Of a stretch of DNA of 64,000 nt, positions 16,029 through 23,942 are shown one piece after another. Position 1 is the stretch's first letter. Each line of letters opens with the position of its first letter. The stretch comes from Curtobacterium flaccumfaciens (GTDB lineage: Bacteria; Actinomycetota; Actinomycetes; Actinomycetales; Microbacteriaceae), in assembly GCF_013359815.1 (NCBI RefSeq), contig NZ_JABMCF010000032.1, positions 62,001 through 126,000 on the forward strand, read 5' to 3'. The notes under the pieces were generated by a model, which saw only the letters and a list, made by a program, of their open reading frames with translations, was not told where the DNA came from and did no database searches. A program made the translations under genes and the position numbers.

Positions 16029-16481
16029 TCAGCGACCCGCACCCGGCGGATCGGCGGCCGGCAGCCGCGTCGGCGGGAAGCCGGCGAACGCCTCGCCTGC
16101 CGTCAGGTCCTCCCCGTGCTCGACGCGCGCCACGGTGGTGCGGACCGCGGCCAGCTGCCGGGCCAGCCGGTCCCGTTCGTGCTCGAGCCACGTCAGGTGC
16201 GCCGCGAGCGCCGCGACGTCGTCACCTTCCTCGTCGAGTCGTCGCGCGATCTCCGGCAGCCCGAGTCCGAGCCCGCGCAGCAGCAGGATGCGCTGCAGCC
16301 GGACGAGCGCACGGTCGTCGTAGCGCCGGAGGCCACCCGCACCCACCGCCGTCGCCGGCAGCAGCCCGACGGCCTCGTAGTGCCGCAGCGTCCTGCTCGA
16401 GACACCGGCGGAACGCGCCACCTCGGTGACGGCGTGGGGAGCTTTCGCAGCTGCATCACCCGGGCCTGTCGATGCGCTCAT
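16029..16481 (-). CDS. MerR family transcriptional regulator
   Basis: Regulator of 150 residues. The MerR helix-turn-helix AVTEVARSAGVSSRTLRHYEAVGLLPATAVGAGGLRRYDDRALVRLQRI starts at about residue 14, followed by the dimer coiled coil HLTWLEHERDRLARQLAAVRTTVARVEHGE. There is no Cys cluster, so it is unlikely to be a metal sensor; the ligand is unknown. ATG 16481 is the conserved-type start. A perfect 15-bp palindrome (16499-16513) lies just upstream and is the likely autoregulatory site. It is divergent from the KimA-like permease. Confidence 0.88.
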   Translation of the reverse strand: MSASTGPGDAAAKAPHAVTEVARSAGVSSRTLRHYEAVGLLPATAVGAGGLRRYDDRALVRLQRILLLRGLGLGLPEIARRLDEEGDDVAALAAHLTWLEHERDRLARQLAAVRTTVARVEHGEDLTAGEAFAGFPPTRLPAADPPGAGR

Positions 16482-16498
16482 GCTGGCGACTGTACTGC

Positions 16499-16513
16499 TT
16501 GACGCCGCGTCAA
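16499..16513. promoter_or_regulatory. Perfect 15-bp palindrome, likely MerR operator
   Basis: TTGACGCCGCGTCAA: two 7-nt arms around one base, 18 nt before the MerR start. The half-site TTGACGC recurs in the operators before the VOC gene at 40914-40955. Confidence 0.6.
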
Positions 16514-16584
16514 CCGCAAGGGGTGTGCGACACCCAGGGTGGAGCGCCCGCAGCCGACCGGGAATGTGCGGCAGGCGAACCGTG

Positions 16585-16612
16585 TTGACTCGCGCCCGGA
16601 ACTGAGTAGGTT
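16585..16612 (+). promoter_or_regulatory. Promoter of the KimA-like permease gene
   Basis: TTGACT at 16585-16590 and TAGGTT at 16607-16612 with a 16-nt spacer. The GTG start at 16621 is 8 nt after the -10 box, so the transcript is probably leaderless and has no riboswitch. Confidence 0.7.
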
Positions 16613-16620
16613 TGCCGCTC

Positions 16621-18855
16621 GTGACGAACGAGATCCGGTCGTTGAAAGCACGACTGATCGGGGATCCCCTCCCCTCTGAGAAGCTCGAAGGACAGCTCCT
16701 CCCGAAGCACCTGGCCCTGCCGATCTTCGCGAGTGACCCGCTGTCCTCTGTCGCGTACGCGCCGCAGGAACTCCTGATGATCCTGCTGCTCGGCGGCATG
16801 GCCTTCCTGACGTTCGCGCCGTGGGTCGCCGCACTCGTCGTGCTGCTGCTCGTGGTCGTCGTCGCCTCGTACCGGCAGCTCATCAAGGCGTACCCGTCCG
16901 GTGGTGGCGACTACGAGGTGGCGCACCGGAACCTCGGCGAGAAGGCCGGGCTGGTCGTCGCCAGTGCACTGCTCGTCGACTACGTGATGACGGTGGCCGT
17001 GTCGGTCGCCTCCGGTGTCGACAACATCATCTCGGCGCTCCCGATGCTCGACCACTTCCGCGTCGAGCTCGCCCTGCTGTTCGTCGTGCTGCTCGCCGCC
17101 GCGAACCTGCGGGGGGTGCGGGAGTCGAGCAAGGCCTTCGCGATCCCGACCTACCTGTTCGTGGCGAGCGTCTTCGTGATGGTCGTCACCGGGCTCGTCC
17201 GGGTCGCCGCCGGCAACGCCCCGGTCGCCGAGTCCGCGGCGTACACCGTGCAGAACGTCGAGCACACGACGCAGGCTGCGTTCATCCTGCTGCTCCTCCG
17301 CGCCTTCGCCTCGGGCTGCTCGGCCCTGACCGGCGTCGAGGCCATCGCGAACGGTGTGCAGGCGTTCCGCCGGCCCAAGATCAAGAACGCGCAGGCCACC
17401 CTGGTCGCGATGGGCGGCATCGCGATCGTCCTGTTCATCGGGCTCATCACCCTGGCGCTCGTGTCGCACGTGCACTACGCCGAGCGCGCCTGCGACCTGC
17501 AGGGCTTCGCGAACTGTGCGACCACGCCGCAGCGCTCGCTCATCGCGCAGATCGCGGCCGCGACGTTCGGCAACAACTCCGTGCTGTTCTTCGTGATCCA
17601 GGCGACCACGGCCGCGGTCCTGCTCCTCGCGGCGAACACGGCCTTCAACGGGTTCCCGCTGCTCGGCTCGATCCTGGCCCGCGACTCGTACGCCCCGAAG
17701 GCGCTCTCGACCCGCGGCGACCGGCTCATCTACTCGAACGGCGTCATCGTCCTGGCCCTCGTCGCCGCGGCGCTGCTCGTGGTCTACCGCGCGAACGTCA
17801 CGAGCCTCATCCAGCTCTACATCATCGGTGTCTTCGTGTCGTTCACGCTCGGACAGACGGGCATGGTCGTGCACTGGACGCGACTGCTCCGAGCAGACCG
17901 GGACGGGACGGTGCCCGTGGGTGACCCTGCCGTGAACCGCGGGCAGGTCGTCCGCTCCCGCACGATCAACGCGATCGGCGCCACCTTCACCCTCGTGGTG
18001 CTCGTCATCGTCACGATCACGAAGTTCACCCACGGCGCCTGGCTGGTCTTCCTGATCATGCCGGTGCTGTACGTGCTCATGCTCGGCGTGAACCGCTACT
18101 ACCGCGACGTCTCGCACGAGATCGAGGCCGACGTCGAGACGAAGTTCGGCGCCACGGGGGACCACGCCATCGTCCTGGTGAACAAGCTGCAGAAGCCCGT
18201 GCTCAAGGCGCTCGACTACGCCGTCGCCGCCGAGCACGCGAGCATCGAGGCGGTGCACGTCGCGATCGACGACGCCGAGTCCCAGCGCCTGCGCGACCAG
18301 TGGGCGGAGTACGGCATCCAGGTGCCGCTGACGATCGTGCCCAGCCCGTACCGCGACATCTCGATGCCCCTGATCAAGTACATCAAGGCGCACCGGAACG
18401 AGCACGGCTCCGAGGTCGTCACCGTCTACACCCCGATCTTCATCGTCGGGCACTGGTGGGAGGGCCTGCTCCACAACCACCGCGGCCGCCGCATCCGCAA
18501 GAAGCTGCTGCTCGTGCACGGCGTCACCGTGGCCCTGGTGCCGTGGCTGCTCGACTCGTCCGAGCTGCTCTACGGCCGCCGATCCCGCCCGCTGCCCGGC
18601 CAGGAACGCCGCGGCGAGCCCGTCCGGCCCCCGCTCCGCCGCCCCGCGCAGCCCGGTTCGTCGGCCGAGGCCACGGCCTCGGCCTCGGCTTCGGCCGAGG
18701 ACCGCCTGATCCGGTCCGCCGAGCGCAACAGCATCCAGCCGCGCCGCGCGACCCGTCCGGCGGGCCCCGCCGAGGGCGTCGACCCCGCGCTCTGCACGGG
18801 AGAGATCCACGCCCTCGTGCCCTCCCCGCCGCGACGGGGAGCGGACGAGTCGTAG
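16621..18855 (+). CDS. APC-superfamily permease, KimA/YdaO-like (probable potassium importer)
   Basis: Membrane transporter of 744 residues. The N-terminal region ARLIGDPLPSEKLEGQLLP, SDPLSSVAYAPQELL, ASYRQLIKAYPSGGGDYEVA and LLVDYVMTVAVSVASGVDNI follows the KimA (YdaO) pattern, with about 12 helices to residue 490 and a cytoplasmic domain (ATGDHAIVLVNKLQKPVLKAL..) to about 650. KimA of Bacillus imports potassium and has this layout; potassium transport here is inferred. The last 90 residues are a Pro/Arg/Ala-rich tail with ASASASAED. GTG 16621 fits the promoter; TTG 16612 lies inside the -10 box. The following gene starts 11 nt after the stop. Confidence 0.82.
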   Translation: MTNEIRSLKARLIGDPLPSEKLEGQLLPKHLALPIFASDPLSSVAYAPQELLMILLLGGMAFLTFAPWVAALVVLLLVVVVASYRQLIKAYPSGGGDYEVAHRNLGEKAGLVVASALLVDYVMTVAVSVASGVDNIISALPMLDHFRVELALLFVVLLAAANLRGVRESSKAFAIPTYLFVASVFVMVVTGLVRVAAGNAPVAESAAYTVQNVEHTTQAAFILLLLRAFASGCSALTGVEAIANGVQAFRRPKIKNAQATLVAMGGIAIVLFIGLITLALVSHVHYAERACDLQGFANCATTPQRSLIAQIAAATFGNNSVLFFVIQATTAAVLLLAANTAFNGFPLLGSILARDSYAPKALSTRGDRLIYSNGVIVLALVAAALLVVYRANVTSLIQLYIIGVFVSFTLGQTGMVVHWTRLLRADRDGTVPVGDPAVNRGQVVRSRTINAIGATFTLVVLVIVTITKFTHGAWLVFLIMPVLYVLMLGVNRYYRDVSHEIEADVETKFGATGDHAIVLVNKLQKPVLKALDYAVAAEHASIEAVHVAIDDAESQRLRDQWAEYGIQVPLTIVPSPYRDISMPLIKYIKAHRNEHGSEVVTVYTPIFIVGHWWEGLLHNHRGRRIRKKLLLVHGVTVALVPWLLDSSELLYGRRSRPLPGQERRGEPVRPPLRRPAQPGSSAEATASASASAEDRLIRSAERNSIQPRRATRPAGPAEGVDPALCTGEIHALVPSPPRRGADES

Positions 18856-18866
18856 CATGTGGCCCC

Positions 18867-19622
18867 ATGACCATCAGTGACCTGCGGACGTTCGCCACGT
18901 TCGACGGACACGGCGGCAAGGTCTCGAAGCGCGTCGAGGTGCTCGACCACGAGCCGCCGGCCGGCAGCCCGCTCGAAGGACTCGTCGCCGTGCGCGGCGA
19001 GCACCCCCTCGGCGCTCGCGACGAGCGCGCCGCCGACGAGTCCGCCGCGCTCTCCCGCGGCGTCCCGAGCGTCGGCTGGGTGGACCCGGCCGCGCTCCGC
19101 GACTGGTACCGCCCGGACCGCGTCGTCCTCACCCGGCTCGAGGCGCGGCAGTCCGGCATCGAGCCCGGTGTCTACGCCGACTCCCGTGGGCGCGGTCGCG
19201 TCCGGATCGACGGCCTGGAGGCCCACCTCGCCCCCGACGGTCGCCCCGCCTTCCGCGCACTGGCCGGCCCCACCGCCGAGCCCGTCGTCGACGTGCCGCT
19301 GCCGACCGACCAGGCCGTCCGCCTGGTGGCGGTGACCGCGGTCGACGAGGGACTCGAAGTCGTCACCGCCCCGGTGTCCCCGTTCCTGCAGCCCGGCGAG
19401 CATCCGGCGTACGGCGACGACGTGGTCGGGTTGCCGCCACGTCCGGCGAGCGGTCTGGTCCGGGTCGCGGCGTCGGTGCTGCTCGACGGCGAGCTGCACG
19501 AGGTCGACCGGATCGACGAGCGTGCGGCGACCATCTGGATCCGGCGGGACGACCGCGTCGTGCCGATCGCCACGAGTGCCGTCGGGCCCGATCTGGTGCG
19601 GTACGCGGCGACCGAGGTCTGA
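18867..19622 (+). CDS. Conserved-looking protein of unknown function
   Basis: Protein of 251 residues, MTISDLRTFATFDGHGGKV, with no membrane segment or signal peptide and no motif I recognise. It is rich in Val, Asp, Arg and Pro with short beta-like strands (VRLVAVTAVDEGLEVVTAPV) and regular high-GC codon use. ATG 18867 is 8 nt after TAGCAT (18853-18858), which overlaps the stop of the upstream permease gene, so it may have its own promoter. Co-location with the KimA-like gene is the only hint to function. Confidence 0.7.
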   Translation: MTISDLRTFATFDGHGGKVSKRVEVLDHEPPAGSPLEGLVAVRGEHPLGARDERAADESAALSRGVPSVGWVDPAALRDWYRPDRVVLTRLEARQSGIEPGVYADSRGRGRVRIDGLEAHLAPDGRPAFRALAGPTAEPVVDVPLPTDQAVRLVAVTAVDEGLEVVTAPVSPFLQPGEHPAYGDDVVGLPPRPASGLVRVAASVLLDGELHEVDRIDERAATIWIRRDDRVVPIATSAVGPDLVRYAATEV

Positions 19623-19729
19623 GCCGCTTCGGTGCGGATGCGTGCCGTCGTGCGCGCTGTGCCGCTGAGCCGCTTCGGGGGACGTCGCTGCTGCGTGTCG
19701 TGACGGGGGTGCGGCGTACCGTCGCGGAC

Positions 19730-20005
19730 ATGAGTGACGCAGACCGCGACCAGCAGCAGACCCCGGACGCACCGATCCAGGGCGAGACCCTGGGCGGCCC
19801 CCGACCCGACCCCTCCACCGACGCGAGCAAGGACCCCGAGCAGTGGGTCACCGGCGACGAGCCGATGACCGGACCGCAGCGCAGCTACCTCGACACCCTG
19901 GCCCGTGAAGCCGGCGAGGAACTCCCCGCCGACCTCACCAAGGCGCAGGCGTCGGAGCACATCGACCGCCTCCAGCAGCAGACGGGCCGCGGCGCCGATT
20001 CCTGA
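19730..20005 (+). CDS. DUF3072 family protein
   Basis: Small acidic protein of 91 residues. The C-terminal half, DPEQWVTGDEPMTGPQRSYLDTLAREAGEELPADLTKAQASEHIDRLQ, is the DUF3072 signature; the N-terminal half is a disordered Gln/Pro/Asp stretch. The conserved part has the look of a DNA-end or SAP-like helical motif, but no function is known. ATG 19730 is 7 nt after TACCGT (19717-19722). A small hairpin follows the stop. Confidence 0.85.
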   Translation: MSDADRDQQQTPDAPIQGETLGGPRPDPSTDASKDPEQWVTGDEPMTGPQRSYLDTLAREAGEELPADLTKAQASEHIDRLQQQTGRGADS

Positions 20006-20011
20006 GAAGCA

Positions 20012-20029
20012 GTCCGCCCTTCGGCGGAC
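20012..20029 (+). terminator. Small hairpin after the DUF3072 gene
   Basis: GTCCGCC, loop CTTC, GGCGGAC, starting 7 nt after the stop codon. No T-run. Confidence 0.6.
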
Positions 20030-20125
20030 CGCTGGCTGGGCATGCTCTGGGCATGTTCTGGCGAAGCGCGGTCAGTCCCCTGTTCGAGGACGATCGATGA
20101 CGCGTCACCGGCTACCTTCGTGGCC

Positions 20126-20566
20126 ATGCGAACGACATCGACCTCCATCGGCCTGACCGCGCTCCGCATCGTCCTCGGGGTGGTGTTCATCGCCCACGGC
20201 GCCCAGAAGTTCGCCCAGGGCATCCCCAACGTGGTGCAGGGCTTCTCGGGCATGGGCGTCCCCCTCGCCGAGGTCGCAGCACCCCTCGTCGCCGGCCTCG
20301 AGCTCGTCGGCGGCGTCCTGCTCGTGCTCGGCGTCGCGACCCGCGTCGTCGGCGTGCTGCTGGCCGTCGACATGGTCGTCGCCGGGTTCCTGGCCCACGG
20401 CACCGCGGGCTTCTACTCGCAGGACGGCGGGTTCGAGTACGTGCTCGTGCTCGCGGTGGCGTCGCTCGCCGTGGCGCTGACCGGGCCCGGGCGGTTCTCG
20501 CTCGACGCCCTGGTGCTCAAGTCGTCACGCCGTCGTCGTGGCGTCGAGGAGCCCCTGCCCGCCTGA
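20126..20566 (+). CDS. DoxX family membrane protein
   Basis: Membrane protein of 146 residues with four hydrophobic segments. RIVLGVVFIAHGAQKF, GMGVPLAEVAAPLVAGLELVGGVLLVLG, LLAVDMVVAGFLAHG and EYVLVLAVASLAVALTGPGRFSLD are the DoxX/DoxX-like landmarks. In mycobacteria DoxX takes part in a redox complex with superoxide dismutase; no partner is nearby here. ATG 20126 lies 7 nt after TACCTT (20113-20118). It is convergent with the flavoprotein gene. Confidence 0.88.
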   Translation: MRTTSTSIGLTALRIVLGVVFIAHGAQKFAQGIPNVVQGFSGMGVPLAEVAAPLVAGLELVGGVLLVLGVATRVVGVLLAVDMVVAGFLAHGTAGFYSQDGGFEYVLVLAVASLAVALTGPGRFSLDALVLKSSRRRRGVEEPLPA

Positions 20567-20594
20567 GCCGCGCGTCCCGGCCGTCCGGGCCGTC

Positions 20595-20659
20595 CGGTGC
20601 GAGGTTCCGTTCCCGGTGAGAGCTCACGAGGCCCGCACCGGGAACGGGACCTCGCACCG
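20595..20659. terminator. Hairpin with 24-bp arms between DoxX and flavoprotein genes
   Basis: Left arm CGGTGCGAGGTTCCGTTCCC... (20595-20618) pairs with 20636-20659 with one mismatch; loop of 17 nt. It lies between two converging genes. A further CCTCGCACCG word follows at about 20671. Confidence 0.78.
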
Positions 20660-20701
20660 TTCACATGGCCCCTCGCACCGTGCGGGGGGCCGCAGTGCCG
20701 T

Positions 20702-21847
20702 TCAGCCCGCCAGTGTGTCCATCACCTGGCGGGCGGTGCGTCGGCCGGCCCGGTTCGCACCGATGGTCGATGCCTGGGGACCGTAGCCGGCCAGGAACAA
20801 GCGCGGCTCCTCGGCCGACCGGCCGTCCTCGACCACCACCCCGCCCGCCGTTGTCCGCAGGTGCAGCGGCGCGAGGTGCCGCAGGTCGGCCCGGAACCCC
20901 GTCGCCCAGATCACCGCGTCGGCGTGCACGTGCGTGCCGTCTGCCCGCACCACCCCGGTCTCGTCCATCCGCGTGAACATCAGCTCGTCGCGCAGCACGC
21001 CGCGGTCGATGCCGGCGCGGATCCGTCGCGACACCGGGACCCCGGTGCCGCTGACGATGCTCGGCAGGACCTCGCCCGCGCGGGCGGCACGGTCCTGTTC
21101 GTCGACGGCGGCCACGGCGGACTCGACGTCGAGCGACGCGGTCCCGGCCCAGACCATCGGGCGCCGGGTGAACCAGCGCGCCGAACGGGCGACGCCGTCG
21201 AGTTCGAGCAGGAACCCGATCGCGCTCGTCCCACCGCCCACCACCACGACGTCCTGGCGGGCGAACTCGGAGGCGCTGCGGTACTCGGTCGTGTCGACCT
21301 GGCGCCCGCGGAACACGTCGCGCCCCGGGTACCACGGCACGAAGGGGGTACCCCACGTGCCGGATGCGTTCACCACGACGTCGGCACGGATGCGCGTGAC
21401 GGTGCCGTCGGCGCTCCGGGTCGTGACGCACAGGCCGTCGTCCGCCGGGGCGTCGCCCGCCACGCCGTCGACGCCGCCGATTCGCGAGACGGACGTCACC
21501 GTGACCGGGCGCCGCACCCGCAGGTCGTAGTGCTGCTCGAACCGCCGGTAGTACTCCCCGACAACGTCCCGCGCGGGCCGCGACCGGTCGGCGTCGTCGA
21601 ACTCCAGGCCCATCGCGCGCATGCCGGGCAGGTCGTGCACCCGGTGTGCTGCTCCGAGCCGCAGGGCTTCCCACCGGAACTGCCACGCCCCACCGGTGCT
21701 CGGCGCGCGGTCGAGGATCACCAGGTCGCTGCCGGGGACGAGCCCGAGGCGACGCAGGTGGTATCCCACGGAGAGCCCCGCCTGCCCCGCACCGATCACC
21801 ACCACGCGGGCGTGCTGGTCGACCGGGGTCTCGAGGGGTTCCGTCAT
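20702..21847 (-). CDS. FAD/NAD(P)-dependent oxidoreductase, flavin-monooxygenase-like
   Basis: Flavoprotein of 381 residues. Residues 14-40 form the FAD Rossmann motif VVVIGAGQAGLSVGYHLRRLG; a second dinucleotide motif VVVGGGTSAIGFLLEL lies at about 195; ATGF occurs at VIWATGFRADL and the C-terminal FAD contact at LFLAGYGPQASTIGANRAGR. The layout fits the CzcO/YUCCA-like branch. The substrate is unknown. ATG 21847 is 7 nt after CAGAAT (leaderless type). Confidence 0.85.
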   Translation of the reverse strand: MTEPLETPVDQHARVVVIGAGQAGLSVGYHLRRLGLVPGSDLVILDRAPSTGGAWQFRWEALRLGAAHRVHDLPGMRAMGLEFDDADRSRPARDVVGEYYRRFEQHYDLRVRRPVTVTSVSRIGGVDGVAGDAPADDGLCVTTRSADGTVTRIRADVVVNASGTWGTPFVPWYPGRDVFRGRQVDTTEYRSASEFARQDVVVVGGGTSAIGFLLELDGVARSARWFTRRPMVWAGTASLDVESAVAAVDEQDRAARAGEVLPSIVSGTGVPVSRRIRAGIDRGVLRDELMFTRMDETGVVRADGTHVHADAVIWATGFRADLRHLAPLHLRTTAGGVVVEDGRSAEEPRLFLAGYGPQASTIGANRAGRRTARQVMDTLAG

Positions 21848-22005
21848 CACTTCGATTCTGCTGTGCGGGCCAGCCGTCGCGCGACGTCCAGATCGAGGTA
21901 CATGGTAGAGTGATCGGCAGATTTCAAACCACGAACCGTCTGGTTCCCCGAGTGATCTTCCGTCATTCGCCAGGACCGGACCAGAGCCGAACGAGGGGGT
22001 CACGC

Positions 22006-22224
22006 ATGGGGCGCGGCCGTCAGAAGGCGAAGCACACCAAGGTCGCCCGTGAGCTGAAGTACTTCAGCCCGCAGACGAACTACGGTGCGCTCGAGCAGGA
22101 GCTCTCCGCCGGACAACACTCCGACGAGAACTACGTCGACCGTTGGGCGGACCAGTACGGTCCGGAACCGGCGGAAGACGAAGACGAGTTCGAGACCCAG
22201 GCAGACCAGAACAAGTCCGCCTGA
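22006..22224 (+). CDS. DUF3073 family protein
   Basis: Small protein of 72 residues, MGRGRQKAKHTKVARELKYFSPQTNYGALEQEL, then an acidic tail. This is the actinobacterial DUF3073 signature; function unknown, but the basic N-terminus suggests RNA or ribosome contact. GAGGGGG lies 6 nt before ATG 22006, and a TAGAGT box at about 21905 implies a leader of roughly 95 nt. Confidence 0.88.
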   Translation: MGRGRQKAKHTKVARELKYFSPQTNYGALEQELSAGQHSDENYVDRWADQYGPEPAEDEDEFETQADQNKSA

Positions 22225-22312
22225 CCTCTCTCGCAGTCACGCCGCGCAGCCCTCGGGCGGCGCGGCGTTTCCGCGTGCCCGGACGCCCGTTGGCGCGCTC
22301 GGATCCCGGCCT

Positions 22313-22718
22313 CGAGTGGTCACGACTCACCGTGCGCACGACGCCGAGCGGTCACGAACCGTCGGTTGCAGGCCCGCCAGACGACAGTTCGTGACCACTC
22401 ACCGCAGGCACTACGGCGAGCCCCCGGCACGCGAAGCACCGGCGGTACGGGGAAGGCTGGCCGAGTCCCGCGCCCCGGCACCGCACCCGAGTGGTCACGA
22501 CTCCCCGCGTGCACGACGCCGAGCGGTCACGAACCGTCGGTTGCAGGCCCGCCAGGCGACGGTTGGTGACCACTCACCGCAGGCTCCACGGCGCGGCGGC
22601 AGCGCGCCCCCGTCACGGCCTCGAGTGGTCACGACTCCCCGCGTGCACGACGCCGAGCGGTCACAAACCGTCGGTTGCGGGCCCGCCGAACGACGGTTCG
22701 TGACCGCTCACCGCAGGC
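22313..22718. repeat. Three 97-bp repeats with internal hairpins
   Basis: Copies at 22313-22409, 22488-22584 and 22622-22718 are each exactly 97 bp and nearly identical, separated by 78 and 37 bp. Each unit starts CGAGTGGTCACGAC and contains GGTCACGAACCGTCG facing CGACAGTTCGTGACC across about 16 nt; the unit ends also pair (GAGTGGTCAC with GTGACCACTC). The element fills the 528-nt gap between the converging DUF3073 and purM genes; no coding sequence was seen there. The core matches the 142-bp array at 31505-32072. Confidence 0.92.
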
Positions 22719-22752
22719 AGAACGGCGCGGCGGCAGCACGCCGCCCAGCGGG

Positions 22753-23868
22753 TCAGCCCGCGTAGCTCCCGACGAGCCGGACCGCGCCGCCGTCGACACC
22801 CTTGGCGCCCTGCTCGAACCCGGTCAGGTCCCGCGCGGACGTGGCGATCGTGCCGACGGGCCACGTGGGCATGCCGGCGGCACCGAGCGAGGCGATGACC
22901 TCGGCAGCAGCCCCGGCCGAGACGACGGCGAACATGCCGATGCCCAGGTTCCAGGTGCCCTCGGTGTCCTCGATCGGGGTGCCGGCCATGTCGGCCAGGA
23001 CCCGGAACACCGGGAGCGGCTGCCAGGTGGAACGGTCGACCTCGACCCAGGAGCCGAAGGGCAGCACACGCGCCAGGTTCGCGGCGATGCCACCACCGGT
23101 CACGTGCGAGAGCGAGTGCACCGCGCCCGGGTGCTGCTCGAGCAGTGCCAGGAGCGGTGCGGTGTACAGGCGCGTCGGCTCGAGCAGGGCTTCGCCGACG
23201 GAGACCGCGCCGCCGAACCCGACGCCGCTCAGTTCGGGCAGCTGGTCCGTGAAGCCGACGCCCCGCGACGCCAGGATGTGCCGCACGAGCGAGTATCCGT
23301 TGGAGTGCAACCCCGACGACTCGATCGCCAGGACCACGTCGCCGTCCTGCACCAGGTGCGCGCCGAGCTGCGCGTCGGCCTCGACGACACCCGTCGCCGC
23401 ACCGGCCACGTCGTAGTCGTCCGGGCCGAGCAGCCCCGGGTGCTCGGCGGTCTCGCCACCGACCAGCGCGGTGCCGGTCTCCGAGCAGCCGCGGGCGATG
23501 CCGGCGACGATGTCGGCGATCCGGCCCGGCACCACGCGGCCGCACGCGATGTAGTCGGTCATGAACAGCGGCTTCGCGCCGACCACGACGATGTCGTCGA
23601 CGACCATGCCGACCAGGTCCTGCCCGATGGTGTCGTGCTTGTCGATCGCCTGCGCGATGGCGACCTTGGTGCCGACGCCGTCGGTCGAGGTCGCGAGCAA
23701 CGGGTGCGAGAAGTCCTTCAGGAACGAGACGTCGTAGAGCCCGGCGAACCCACCGACGCCACCGAGGACCGAGGCGTTGTGGGTGGCCGCGACCGCGGAC
23801 TTCATCAGTTCGACGGCCAGGTCACCGGCAGCGGTGTCCACTCCGGCTTCGGCGTACGGGTTGGGCAT
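22753..23868 (-). CDS. purM: Phosphoribosylformylglycinamidine cyclo-ligase (AIR synthetase)
   Basis: Purine enzyme of 371 residues closing the imidazole ring: FGAM + ATP to AIR. The PurM/ThiL fold is shown by MPNPYAEAGVD, GGFAGLYDV, LLATSTDGVGTKVAIA, VDDIVVVGAKPLFMTDYIACG, LVGGETAEHPG, SGLHSNGYSLVRHIL and HVTGGGIAANLARVLP. ATG 23868 has GAAGGACT upstream. It is divergent from purF with 74 nt between the starts; the two are usually co-directional in Actinobacteria. The 3' end faces the 97-bp repeat cluster. Confidence 0.96.
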   Translation of the reverse strand: MPNPYAEAGVDTAAGDLAVELMKSAVAATHNASVLGGVGGFAGLYDVSFLKDFSHPLLATSTDGVGTKVAIAQAIDKHDTIGQDLVGMVVDDIVVVGAKPLFMTDYIACGRVVPGRIADIVAGIARGCSETGTALVGGETAEHPGLLGPDDYDVAGAATGVVEADAQLGAHLVQDGDVVLAIESSGLHSNGYSLVRHILASRGVGFTDQLPELSGVGFGGAVSVGEALLEPTRLYTAPLLALLEQHPGAVHSLSHVTGGGIAANLARVLPFGSWVEVDRSTWQPLPVFRVLADMAGTPIEDTEGTWNLGIGMFAVVSAGAAAEVIASLGAAGMPTWPVGTIATSARDLTGFEQGAKGVDGGAVRLVGSYAG

Positions 23869-23942
23869 GCGGAGTCCTTCGCGGTGACATGGCAGACTTG
23901 TGCGGTACCCCCCGATTCTACTGATCTGGAGCACACCCGCGA

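Noticed and set aside
16514..16620. A ydaO-type (c-di-AMP) riboswitch before the KimA-like gene
   Set aside because: The promoter places the transcript start about at the GTG, leaving no leader.
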